Of a stretch of DNA of 32,764 nucleotides, positions 16,767 through 24,968 are shown piece by piece. Under the pieces are notes generated by a model. It saw only the letters and a list, made by a program, of their open reading frames with translations, ran no database searches and was not told the origin of the DNA. Position numbers and translations under genes: made by a program. The DNA is from Methylobacterium sp. J-068 (lineage in GTDB: Bacteria > Pseudomonadota > Alphaproteobacteria > Rhizobiales > Beijerinckiaceae), in NCBI RefSeq assembly GCF_022829445.1, contig NZ_JAKSXY010000012.1:1-32764 (forward strand), written 5' to 3'. How positions within the stretch are numbered: position 1 is the stretch's first letter; every line of letters starts with the position of its first letter.

Positions 16767-18640
16767 TGAAGTCGGGGTTCAAGGGGCGCTTCGGCAAGGG
16801 CAAGGCCAAGGGCGCCCAGACGCAGCCTCGGAAGCCGCCGCGGCGGCGTCCTATACGCAGGTCGCAGGTCATCAGCCCCTTCGGGATCGGCGCGATCAAC
16901 GACTTCAGGAACGACGAGGCCCTGATGTGCGCGGGGCTGGACCAGTGGTTCCCTGACGGGGCCGCGCCGGATCCGGCTCTTGTCGTGAACGAGGAGCGGC
17001 TGGAGGCGCGCCTTGGGTGCAGCCACTTCAGGAAGCCCCCGGATTTCGGGGAGGGCGAGGGCAGCCCTAAGGTCAAGATCCCTCACGTCCGCTTTCCGCT
17101 GTGGCACTACTGCCCGCGATGCTTCCGCATGGGCAAGACGACGATCTTCGGCGGCCAGCCGCAATGCACGGAATGCAAAAGCAAGGCAGGTCACGGCAGG
17201 CGGATGATCCCTGTTCGCATCGTGGCCATCTGCGAGCACGGACATATCGAGGACTTCCCGTTCCAGAACTGGATCGGCTGCGCCTGCAGCGACGCCGATC
17301 GCAATCTGTTCTTCGAGGCGGGTCGGAGCGCTGCCAGCCTCGCCGGCATCAAGATCAGCTGCGACAACTGCAAAAAGACCCGCTCCCTGGCGGGCTCCTT
17401 CGACAAGGATGCCCTGACGGGCTACAAGCAGTGCGGCGGCGCCCAGCCCTGGCTGGGCCGCGAGACCGGCGTGACAACGTGCGGGCAGGCCTTGCAGACC
17501 GTCCAGCGAGGCGGGGCGAACGTCTACTTCCCCCTCGTCACCAGCTCGATCTACATCCCGCCGACACGGACCGCCGAGAGCGACCTCATCGCCCGCGTCC
17601 TCGACAACCCAACCGTTTGGCGCACGCTCACTAGCGTCACGGTGGACGGGAAGGTGCCGAAGGACGTCTGCACGGCGATCGCGGGCGTCTATCAGGTCGA
17701 TGCCGACGCTCTCGGCAAAGCCGTGGCAGCCCGCCTCGCGGGCTCGGCCGCCCTGGTGGTGGCGACGACCGAGGAGGAATTTCGCAAGCAGGAATACGAT
17801 GTCCTCAGGAGTGGCGGCGGAAGGCCACAGGACGACCTGTTCGTGGAGCGCATCGAGGGCAGCCGCTACGGCTGGCTCGGCCGCTTCGTCACCGGCATCG
17901 GTCTCGTCCGCAAGCTGCGCGAGACGCGGGTGCATGTCGGGTTCTCCCGTCTCATGCCCCAGACGGACCGCGGCGATCCGGCCGTCCAGCCCCTCGGGAT
18001 CGCGGATACCATCGATTGGCTCCCAGCGATCGAGGTGCGTGGCGAGGGGATCTTCGTCGAGTTGAGGGCCGACGCGATCGAGGAATGGCTTAAGGACGGC
18101 GTCGCCGGCAAGCGGGTCAGGCCGCTCATCGGCGGGTACAATCACAAGCGCGTCGAGAGGAGGCTGGCGGAAAGGCCGGTCGACGCGCGGTTCATCATGA
18201 TCCAGACGCTGGCCCACGCCCTCATCAAGGAGCTGACGTTCACCTGCGGCTACGGCTCCTCGTCGCTGCGCGAGCGCCTGTACTGCAGCATCGAGAACCC
18301 CAAGCAGCCCATGAACGGGTTCCTGATCTACACGGCGTCCGGCGATTCCGAAGGCACGCTGGGGGGCCTCGTCGCGCAGGCGGCGCCCGGACGCTTCGAG
18401 ACGCTGGTGCACGACGCGCTCGCCAGGGCATCGTGGTGCTCGAACGACCCGGTCTGCATGGAGAGCCCGGACGGCGGGGCGTTCTCGTCCAATCTCGCCG
18501 CCTGCCACAGTTGCGTGCTGCTGCCGGAGACTAGCTGCGAGGAGGGAAACAGGCTGCTCGACCGGGCGCTGCTGGCCGGCACCTTCGACGATCCCGACGT
18601 CGGCTTCTTCCGCGATCTCGATTTCTCCTGGGCGCAGTAA
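16766..18640 (+). CDS. drmB: DrmB-like DUF1998 protein
   Basis: The product is 624 residues from the ATG at 16766, which overlaps the drmA stop (TGATG). The N-terminus is basic (KGRFGKGKAKG...RRRPIRRS), followed by SPFGIGAINDF. Several cysteine pairs follow: YCPRC and CTEC (about 115-135), CDNC (about 200) and a C-terminal group with CHSCVLLPETSCEEGN (about 580). TLAHALIKELTFTCGYGSSSLRERLY (about 480) is the signature of DUF1998. In DISARM, DrmB pairs with DrmA. The operon ends here: only 80 bp follow before a decayed vsr-like gene. The start at 16565 in the same frame would overlap drmA by 200 bp and was rejected. Confidence 0.87.
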   Translation: MKSGFKGRFGKGKAKGAQTQPRKPPRRRPIRRSQVISPFGIGAINDFRNDEALMCAGLDQWFPDGAAPDPALVVNEERLEARLGCSHFRKPPDFGEGEGSPKVKIPHVRFPLWHYCPRCFRMGKTTIFGGQPQCTECKSKAGHGRRMIPVRIVAICEHGHIEDFPFQNWIGCACSDADRNLFFEAGRSAASLAGIKISCDNCKKTRSLAGSFDKDALTGYKQCGGAQPWLGRETGVTTCGQALQTVQRGGANVYFPLVTSSIYIPPTRTAESDLIARVLDNPTVWRTLTSVTVDGKVPKDVCTAIAGVYQVDADALGKAVAARLAGSAALVVATTEEEFRKQEYDVLRSGGGRPQDDLFVERIEGSRYGWLGRFVTGIGLVRKLRETRVHVGFSRLMPQTDRGDPAVQPLGIADTIDWLPAIEVRGEGIFVELRADAIEEWLKDGVAGKRVRPLIGGYNHKRVERRLAERPVDARFIMIQTLAHALIKELTFTCGYGSSSLRERLYCSIENPKQPMNGFLIYTASGDSEGTLGGLVAQAAPGRFETLVHDALARASWCSNDPVCMESPDGGAFSSNLAACHSCVLLPETSCEEGNRLLDRALLAGTFDDPDVGFFRDLDFSWAQ

Positions 18641-18719
18641 GCTGCACTCTGCCCAACGGTGCGATACTGAATGAGCTGCATCGTACGAACATTATGAGGT
18701 AGAGACCTGAAGCGCGGTG

Positions 18720-18980
18720 ATGATTAGCATCTGGGGAGCAGGAACGAAGCCGGAAGCTGTCATCCAGACCGCCCTGGATACGAAAGCAATGGCCTTCAGG
18801 ATTCATACTTGGGAACTTGCCGGGCAGACCTGACTTCATGATGCGCGGGCAGCAGGTTGAAGTATTCGTGGACGGCGACTTCTGCATGGGCATCGGTTCG
18901 CCGAATGGCGCCTGAAACTCTCGGAAGAGTTGGAAGCCAAAGTCGCGGCGAACATAGCCCGCGACCGCCGCAGAAGGTAG
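18720..18980 (+). pseudogene. Decayed second vsr-like endonuclease gene
   Basis: Three forward frames in succession give a broken Vsr-type protein. From ATG 18720: GAGTKPEAVIQTALDTKAMA and HTWELAG. After a one-base shift near 18830: GRPDFMMRGQQVEVFVDGDF. After another near 18886: HGHRFAEWRLKLSEELEAK and ANIARDRRR up to the TAG at 18978. GRPDF, VFVDGDF and the expected HGxRF order match the second type of Vsr-like domain, which differs from the intact vsr nearby. Two frameshifts and the missing 3' end make it non-functional. It lies on the same strand as drmB, 80 bp downstream, so it was probably once the next gene of that operon. Confidence 0.75.
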
Positions 18981-19143
18981 CACTTCGTGCCAGACACGCC
19001 GCGCACCATAGGTGCGGTCGCTGCCCACGAAGCGCGTGCGGACCTGAGCCAGGATCGCTTCGTCGTCGCAGGCGCGCTGGCTGGGGGATCGGGTGAGCCA
19101 CGCATGGAAGCCATAGCGCGAGACGCCCAGCGCCGAACGCTAG
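18981..19143 (-). pseudogene. IS3-family OrfB fragment between the two defence operons
   Basis: The minus strand reads SALGVSRYGFHAWLTRSPS and then DDEAILAQVRTRF and GSDRTYGARRVWHEVL, the N-terminal region of an IS3-family OrfB. Both ends are missing: upstream the sequence runs into the end of the vsr gene, and downstream it abuts the broken vsr-like gene. It is the scar of an insertion that probably removed the 3' part of the forward operon. It has no catalytic DDE residues left. Confidence 0.75.
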
Positions 19144-19155
19144 GTCATAGCTAAG

Positions 19156-19629
19156 CTACTCGACCAGCTTGGCGGGCCACCTGCCGGCTATCTCACCATG
19201 CTGCTCATCACCTCTTAGAAAGTCTGCGCAGCTCGCAGCTACATCATCTTTCGGGCGCCTCGCCGGGCCCTTCACACTACACTCCCAAACAGTAAGGATC
19301 CGCCATCCGGCCGCCTCGAGCTGGGCGGCCTTCCGCTGGTCACGCGCGCGGTTGCCGGAAATCTTTGCAGACCAGAACTCCTGCCGCGTGCCCGGCATCT
19401 TGAACATCGGGCAGTCATGGCCGTGCCAGAAACAGCCATGGACGAAGATGGCAGCCCGGAAGCGTGGAAACACCATGTCAGGCCGGCCAGGCAGCTCGCG
19501 GGCATGGAGCCGGTAGCGGAAGCCGGCAGCGTGCAGACTTTTCCGCAGTACGAGCTCGGGTTTGGTATCACGCCCCCGGATCCGGCTCATGTTCAGACGC
19601 CGCTGCTCCGGCGTGAGCACGTCCGCCAT
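19156..19629 (-). CDS. vsr: Very short patch repair endonuclease Vsr
   Basis: At 157 residues it matches the usual length (E. coli Vsr has 156). The active-site residues fall at the E. coli numbering: Glu25 (DTKPE), Asp51 (GRPD), His64 and His69 (VHGCFWHGH). The zinc ligands Cys66, His71, Cys73 and Cys117 are also present. Vsr nicks beside T:G mismatches that arise when 5-methylcytosine deaminates, so it protects sites methylated by the C5 methyltransferase of the same operon. The ATG lies 3 bp after the stop of the McrC-like gene. It is the last gene of the minus-strand operon. Confidence 0.95.
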   Translation of the reverse strand: MADVLTPEQRRLNMSRIRGRDTKPELVLRKSLHAAGFRYRLHARELPGRPDMVFPRFRAAIFVHGCFWHGHDCPMFKMPGTRQEFWSAKISGNRARDQRKAAQLEAAGWRILTVWECSVKGPARRPKDDVAASCADFLRGDEQHGEIAGRWPAKLVE

Positions 19630-19632
19630 CCG

Positions 19633-21303
19633 CTACAACGCAACCGGCGCGGCGGTAGCATCGGCAACCACCATTCGCAGGGCCTCCGTGATCTGCCCGG
19701 TGCTCATTCCGGGTCTGAGTGTGAGCGCGCCGAAGCGGAAGCCGCTCCGGTATTCAGGATGAAACAGCCGGCTTGGCATGGCGGTCCCACGATAACCGGC
19801 CTCGAGCTCCGGAACATGCGGTGCCAGCAGGTATGCCGCTGTCACGAAGCCCTTGATAGTCTCCGGCCCCTCTTCCTGCACCAGGGCGTCCCGATAAGCA
19901 TGGATCGAGCTCAGCGCATCGTTAAGCCCGGCCTCGATGCGGTACTTTGCATCGAGGACGATCAGCCGTCCGACCTCATCGGGGGACGCCGGCGTAAAGG
20001 CGGCCACCACGTCAGGGATCATATCTCGGCTGTAGGATCCGCGACGGTCGGTTTCGAGCCAGAACTCGCGGTATCGCTTCTGGAAGCAGAGTGACCAACC
20101 CCTTCCGACCGGAACTGTGACCGCGCCGGCGGCCAGAGTCACACCGCCGGCGGCATCAGTGACGAACAGGTCCCCTATCTCGAGCCCCGAAGGGCCGAAC
20201 TCCTCTGCAGCTGCCCGTAGCAGCCGCAGGAAGCACCACAGCTCATAGAGTTCAAAGGTGCGGGCCAGGGGCAGGTCGAGGAAGTCGCCGAATACCGCCG
20301 CAATGCCGAGGTTCATGTCCTGCCAGAGACGGTAGAAGCGCCGGTAAGTAGGATCGTTGCGGAACAGGGCTGACAGTACGAGGCGCGCCGGACCCTCACC
20401 CGCTTCCGCAAAGGGCTCCGCCTTCGTCAGCTGGCTGATCCGTCGAGAAAGCTGCCGGCACCGGGCCGCCCACGCTGCTGCAGCCTGCCGGATCTCGGCT
20501 TCTCCGCCGGCAGGGCTGCGATCGAGGATCCCAGCGACGGCACCGAGCCATGCCGCCCAGGAGCGAAGGCAGGCGGCCATCTGACGGTGCTCGGGCAGGT
20601 CGAGCGTGCTCCGGCGCTGCCGGACGCGGATCTGCTCCGGCAGAAAGCCTTGCAGGGCTGCCGGCAGACGCGACGGCGAGCCTTTCTCCTGCAGGATGCG
20701 ACCGGAGCGGAAGGATCGCAGGATCTCCGGTCCGGTGGCACGGGTGGCCCGGTGGTAAGGGAGCGTCACTTCCTCCAAGCCGAGGCGGCGCCTGGGATGA
20801 CGCTCGATCAGCGCGACCACTGCCTCAAGCTCGCCAATACGCGAGCGCAGGAACTCGAGGCGCGCGATCGGAGGTGGCCGGTTGCCGGCTCCTCTGGCAA
20901 CGGCCTTCCGGAAGCTGCTGAGCGAGAACAGGGCGAAGGTGTCCTCGATGATCTCGCGCACCATTGCGTCGAAGGCATCTCGCGTCAGCTTGCGGCGGTC
21001 AGGATCCGTGATGATCTCGAACCGGCGTGGCCCCGAACCCGGGACACGCAGCTCGGCCTCGACGGTGCCGGCGTGGAAGCCGGGTGACCAACGCCAACGG
21101 GCCATATCGGCTGCCGGCGCCCGCAGCGCCTCGAGCGTGTGGTCATCGAGCGCCAGCTCCGCCCCGAATGCCTCAGGGCAATCCCGCAGCTCGAAGAGGT
21201 AAGTTCGGGTTTCCTGGACCGTACCAGGAGCAACGGGCTCCGGATCCGGCCAGACGCGCCACCGTGCGCCGGTCGCCTCGCTCATCATCAGCAGCGCGGT
21301 CAC
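19633..21303 (-). CDS. McrC-like DUF2357 restriction nuclease subunit
   Basis: The protein has 556 residues. The N-terminal half, with DAFDAMVREIIEDTFALFS (near residue 110), fits the DUF2357 region of proteins that pair with McrB-like ATPases. The C-terminal part contains a PD-(D/E)xK nuclease core: SRDMIPDVVAAF (about 424-435, catalytic Asp) and LIVLDAKYRIEAG (about 445-457, Asp-x-Lys), then SIHAYRDAL. It should be the DNA-cutting subunit, driven by the McrB-like protein encoded 9 bp upstream. In the LlaJI system a similar pair acts with cytosine methyltransferases. The next gene, vsr, starts 3 bp after its stop. Confidence 0.8.
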   Translation of the reverse strand: MTALLMMSEATGARWRVWPDPEPVAPGTVQETRTYLFELRDCPEAFGAELALDDHTLEALRAPAADMARWRWSPGFHAGTVEAELRVPGSGPRRFEIITDPDRRKLTRDAFDAMVREIIEDTFALFSLSSFRKAVARGAGNRPPPIARLEFLRSRIGELEAVVALIERHPRRRLGLEEVTLPYHRATRATGPEILRSFRSGRILQEKGSPSRLPAALQGFLPEQIRVRQRRSTLDLPEHRQMAACLRSWAAWLGAVAGILDRSPAGGEAEIRQAAAAWAARCRQLSRRISQLTKAEPFAEAGEGPARLVLSALFRNDPTYRRFYRLWQDMNLGIAAVFGDFLDLPLARTFELYELWCFLRLLRAAAEEFGPSGLEIGDLFVTDAAGGVTLAAGAVTVPVGRGWSLCFQKRYREFWLETDRRGSYSRDMIPDVVAAFTPASPDEVGRLIVLDAKYRIEAGLNDALSSIHAYRDALVQEEGPETIKGFVTAAYLLAPHVPELEAGYRGTAMPSRLFHPEYRSGFRFGALTLRPGMSTGQITEALRMVVADATAAPVAL

Positions 21304-21312
21304 CGCGCGGCC

Positions 21313-22968
21313 CTACCGGCTGGCCTGGAACGAGCCGAACTCGTCAAGATCACTCAGCAGCCGTGAAAGGTAGGCTTCGGAGCGGGTCAGCGGGAGCGCC
21401 TTCTGCAGGCCAGTCAGCATGGGGCGCTGCTTCTCCGAGCCGCGCAGCTTCACCAGAACCTTCTGCACCATCAGTTCGTCCACGGTCGCATCCGCATCCT
21501 GACCCAGGGTCGTCGTTGCAAAGGCATGGTAGCGAACTACCTCCTCAGCGACCCGGTAGCCGAAGCCGAGGTTCTGCGGGTGCATCAGCTCCTGTGCAGC
21601 CAGCAGACGCGGCTCGCAGGCAGTCCGGGCATCTTTCAGAGCGGGTTCGCGCACCTCGAGATTTGCGAAGAAGCCGGCCAGATCGACGGCGGACATGTCG
21701 ATGACCATGGCGCGATCGAGCACTTTGTCGCTGACCGCATTGGTGGTCTCATCGATGTTGATGGTGCTGACGATGAACAGGTTTTCGGGCAAGGGCAGTA
21801 CGGCGGGCACTGTCGTCCCGGTCGATCCCTCGAGCGGCACGCCGCTCGAGTGCAGCTGCAACGCTTCACCGGTCTCGACGCCTGAAAGCACGTCCGAGAA
21901 ATAGTATTCCACCCGGGCCAAGTTCATTTCATCGAGGACTACGAACACCGGCGAGTCCCGGTGTGCGGTGGCGAGCAGCACCGCCTCGAGGAAGGGCGGC
22001 ACCATATAGCGGTTAGAGAGCACGTCGAAATAACCGGTCAGCCCGGTTGGATCCGTCCACTCGGGCCGCACCGGACAGATGAACAGGAAGGGGTCGAGAT
22101 CCTTCATCGTCTTCAGGCCGTGCACCGCCCGCGCGTACTTCAGCGCCAGCTGCGTTTTTCCCGTTCCTGACAGGCCGGCCAGGATGACGAAGTGCTTGTG
22201 CTGTAGGAAGTTGAGCGCGGCGTGGAAGCGGCGGACCTCGCCGCCCGGGTAATGACCTCCGAGGGCAGTCACAGCTGCCTCAAGCTCGCCGATCGGGATC
22301 GAGGCCGGCATCCGGCGCATCTCGGCGCTGACCGATCCCGCTTCATCCCAGACACGCAGCTCGTGGACCCTCTCGCGCCCGATCAGGTCGCCTAGATAGC
22401 CCACGAAGGAGCGCGCGAGCAGGCTTCGCCGTGCCGAGGCGGCAGGCGGCCAGATGGCAAAATGAATGGTGTCGATCCGGGCGAGGCAGTCCGGGTCCAG
22501 CTCACCCTTGGCAAGAGCCTCGCGCAGCGACTCCTTGAAGTCGTAATTATGAAAATACAGGTTGCTCGTGTCGGTGATATAGAATTTGACGTTGTTGCTG
22601 ATGCTGCCTGTCTTCTTGGCAGCGGCAACCAGCGCTGCGTTGCGCGCCTCTCCCTCGTGGAACAGTTTTGCCAAGCCAGCATTCAGCTTCGCTGCATCGG
22701 AACGCACCGAAATCGCAAAATACACTTCGTCATGCGGAGGGAAGGTCAGGACGCAGAGCAGCACCATCTGCTCGAGCGGTGCCCCGGTGCCCCTCACGAG
22801 CTTCTCGGAATACGTCTCGAGGTTGTTGGTACACGCGAACAGCCCTCCCTCGAGAACCCTGGCGCTGTTGGAGAACCCGAAATTCGCTGCGATCCTGGCG
22901 TCCGGGCGGATGCCCGGCAACGCCTTAATCGCTGTTTCAAACTGCTGCTGCCGCTCGCTGGACGACAT
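21313..22968 (-). CDS. McrB-like AAA+ NTPase restriction subunit
   Basis: The 551-residue protein has a 240-residue N-terminal part of unclear fold, expected to recognise DNA, and a McrB-type AAA+ domain. GLSGTGKTQLALKYARA (about 262) is Walker A. VFVVLDEMNLARVEYYFSDVL (about 340) is Walker B with the DEMNLARVE signature of McrB relatives. FIVSTINIDETT (about 395) is the sensor region, with an arginine in DKVLDRAMVID. McrB proteins hydrolyse GTP; whether this one uses GTP or ATP cannot be read from sequence. It starts 32 bp inside the end of the methyltransferase gene, so translation is coupled. Confidence 0.87.
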   Translation of the reverse strand: MSSSERQQQFETAIKALPGIRPDARIAANFGFSNSARVLEGGLFACTNNLETYSEKLVRGTGAPLEQMVLLCVLTFPPHDEVYFAISVRSDAAKLNAGLAKLFHEGEARNAALVAAAKKTGSISNNVKFYITDTSNLYFHNYDFKESLREALAKGELDPDCLARIDTIHFAIWPPAASARRSLLARSFVGYLGDLIGRERVHELRVWDEAGSVSAEMRRMPASIPIGELEAAVTALGGHYPGGEVRRFHAALNFLQHKHFVILAGLSGTGKTQLALKYARAVHGLKTMKDLDPFLFICPVRPEWTDPTGLTGYFDVLSNRYMVPPFLEAVLLATAHRDSPVFVVLDEMNLARVEYYFSDVLSGVETGEALQLHSSGVPLEGSTGTTVPAVLPLPENLFIVSTINIDETTNAVSDKVLDRAMVIDMSAVDLAGFFANLEVREPALKDARTACEPRLLAAQELMHPQNLGFGYRVAEEVVRYHAFATTTLGQDADATVDELMVQKVLVKLRGSEKQRPMLTGLQKALPLTRSEAYLSRLLSDLDEFGSFQASR

Positions 22969-24436
22969 AATTTTCCTTTTGTTGGGATCCGTTCAGCGCC
23001 TCCAGCACCGTGGAGGCTAGCGCCTTGGCCACCAGCGGCGGCACGGCATTACCGATCTGCCGGAAGGCCGGGTTCATCGTCCCGCAGAACACGAAGCCAT
23101 CCGGGAAGGATTGCAACCGGGCTGCCTCACGGACAGAAATCGTCCGGGCCTGCTCGCTGTCGTAGTGGATGTGGCTGTAGCCGTCCTTGCCGAGGTGAGC
23201 CATCAGCGTCCGCGCCGGCTGATCGCGCCACATCTTCCGCCATTTATTCGGGAATTTCCCGGCATCATAGGGCGGTACGATCGCGTTTTTCAGGCGAAGA
23301 TACTCCGGGCTGCCTTCGCGGACCCGCACGCCCTGCAGGCGCAGCTGCTCGATGCGCTCGGCCAGCATGATCATCGCGTGGCGGTGCGCCTCCGGGTACT
23401 GATCGCCCGGGTTCAGCCTGGCAAAAAGCTCGTAGTCGCGGGGCAGGTAGCGGATGACGTGGTCCTTGATGCCTTCGGCCGGATGCTCGAAACCGGGCCA
23501 GGTTCGCATCAGGCGGGCGTAGTCGGAGATCTTGCGCCGAGCATCGGAGACCATAACCTGATCGAACCGGCGTGCTCCCCGTTTCAGCACGCCGGCGGCG
23601 AGCTGCTTACGGGCGTATATCGGTGTCAGGTCGCTTAGCGCCTTTTCGGCCGTGACGGCCGCTGTCTGCTTCCGATTGGGTGCGGGCGGCTCAATGTAGT
23701 CGTGTGCATTACCCTCCGCGCCGTTCAGCAGCTTAAGAGCAACCGAGCGGGACCCCTCATAGCCTAGCGGAAGGTCCATCCAATGGGTGGGGGCCGGGAA
23801 GGCCACCTGATCCGTCACCTCACGGTGATAGGCGATCAGGAACATGCGCTCGCGCATCTGCGGCACGCCGTAGAACGAGGCGTTCAGCAGCGTGTAGCCG
23901 CAGACGTAGCCCTTCGCCTCCAGGACCTCGCAGATCTCCTCGGCGATATTCTGGCCGCCGTGGTTCAGCACGTCGGGGACATTTTCGATCACCACGGCGA
24001 GCGGCTGGAAGGCCTCCACGTAGCGGAGATATTCCTGGTAGAGCCTGGCGCGCGGATCATGCTCGAAGGCGCGGGGATGGGCATCAATCTCGCGCAGCTT
24101 CGGCCGGCCGACCCGGGCAAACGCTTGGCATGGCGGGCCGCCCACCAGAACGTCTAAAGCATCTTCCGCCAGCCCGAGCTCGAGCTCCGCTGCCAGATCC
24201 TCCGGATGCGTGACGATGATGTCCCGCGCCACGCTGTGGCGGGCGTCTCCGGAATGGAAGTTGAGGCCATGCGAACGTGCGGCGTCCGGGTCGAATTCAA
24301 CCGCTGCATCGATCCGGAAGCCGGCAGCGAGGAAGCCGAGCGAAAGGCCGCCGCAGCCGGCGAACAGATCCAGCACCCGGGGCTTGCCTCCGGTCTGCAG
24401 CCTAGCGAGCTTCCGCCGTGCGATTTCCGGGTTCAT
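22937..24436 (-). CDS. DNA (cytosine-5) methyltransferase
   Basis: All key motifs of a C5 methyltransferase are present in its 499 residues: DLFAGCGGLSLGF (motif I, 23-35), GGPPCQAF (motif IV, catalytic Cys103), ENVPDVL (motif VI, 151-157), QMRERMFLIAY (motif VIII, 193-203), REAARLQSFPD (motif IX) and GNAVPPLVAKAL (motif X). The long stretch between VIII and IX (about 210-430) holds the target-recognition domain, so the recognition sequence cannot be guessed. It would protect host DNA from the McrB/McrC-like pair in the same operon. The start ATG overlaps the stop of the RHH gene (ATGA). It is larger than the usual 330-420 residues because of the long variable region. Confidence 0.95.
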   Translation of the reverse strand: MNPEIARRKLARLQTGGKPRVLDLFAGCGGLSLGFLAAGFRIDAAVEFDPDAARSHGLNFHSGDARHSVARDIIVTHPEDLAAELELGLAEDALDVLVGGPPCQAFARVGRPKLREIDAHPRAFEHDPRARLYQEYLRYVEAFQPLAVVIENVPDVLNHGGQNIAEEICEVLEAKGYVCGYTLLNASFYGVPQMRERMFLIAYHREVTDQVAFPAPTHWMDLPLGYEGSRSVALKLLNGAEGNAHDYIEPPAPNRKQTAAVTAEKALSDLTPIYARKQLAAGVLKRGARRFDQVMVSDARRKISDYARLMRTWPGFEHPAEGIKDHVIRYLPRDYELFARLNPGDQYPEAHRHAMIMLAERIEQLRLQGVRVREGSPEYLRLKNAIVPPYDAGKFPNKWRKMWRDQPARTLMAHLGKDGYSHIHYDSEQARTISVREAARLQSFPDGFVFCGTMNPAFRQIGNAVPPLVAKALASTVLEALNGSQQKENYVVQRAAAAV

Positions 24437-24636
24437 ACGGCTACCCGGCTTGCCCTGGGCAGACGCAGAGGGAGCTCGGTCTGACCGCCGTGCTCCTCGA
24501 GGAAGCGCAGAATGGCCGCACGTATCACCCAGGCAGCTGACACATCGTTCGCATCAGCCAACGCCTGCACGCGAGCATGCGCCTCCTCCGGGAGGATCAC
24601 AGACGTGCGGACCGACTTCTTTTCGCTTCCTGACAT
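24433..24636 (-). CDS. Small ribbon-helix-helix regulator of the restriction operon
   Basis: The 67-residue protein has a CopG/Arc-type fold: VRTSVILPEEAHARVQALAD (beta-strand and first helix) and SAAWVIRAAILRFLEE (second helix). It is the first gene of the minus-strand operon and its stop overlaps the methyltransferase ATG. Restriction systems are usually timed by a helix-turn-helix C protein; an RHH protein in that place would be an alternative timer, probably repressing its own promoter. An imperfect palindrome 44 bp upstream (24680-24694) is a candidate site. It could also be an antitoxin without a toxin, but none is seen. Confidence 0.75.
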   Translation of the reverse strand: MSGSEKKSVRTSVILPEEAHARVQALADANDVSAAWVIRAAILRFLEEHGGQTELPLRLPRASRVAV

Positions 24637-24679
24637 ACGCTACGCTCAACGGCCAAGGTTCACCTTCTAGCACCAGATG

Positions 24680-24694
24680 GGTGTAGGATGCACC
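24680..24694. promoter_or_regulatory. Imperfect palindrome upstream of the RHH-methyltransferase operon
   Basis: GGTGTAGGATGCACC has inverted arms GGTGTA and TGCACC (five of six bases pair). It lies 44 bp upstream of the RHH start at 24636, where a promoter operator is expected. RHH dimers bind short inverted repeats of this size. The rest of the gene-free gap 24637-24968 shows no gene or other clear signal. Confidence 0.3.
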
Positions 24695-24968
24695 ATTTTT
24701 ACCAAGTCGCGCTACGACGACGCCAAGCGGTCCACACCTTGAACAGCTGGCGTCGCTCGTATCTCTCTTAAAAGTGCCTGCCCTTAACCTGTTTCGATCA
24801 GACGCGGCCGATCGCCCAAAACGCTAGCGCGATCCTCTCCTAACCCCCAATAATATCCTTTGCCACAGAGACTTAGCGTTGGTTCGACCAATTCCCTCCT
24901 ACTTCCCGCTAACTGCTTCGCCTTTCAGAAAAGCGCTTACAAAGGCTTGCTCCCTGCGCACTTGGTCA

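Noticed and set aside
16745..18508. 587-codon frame on the minus strand within drmB
   Set aside because: Antisense to a DUF1998 protein with intact cysteine motifs; very rich in Arg, Ala, Asp and Val from reversed codons.
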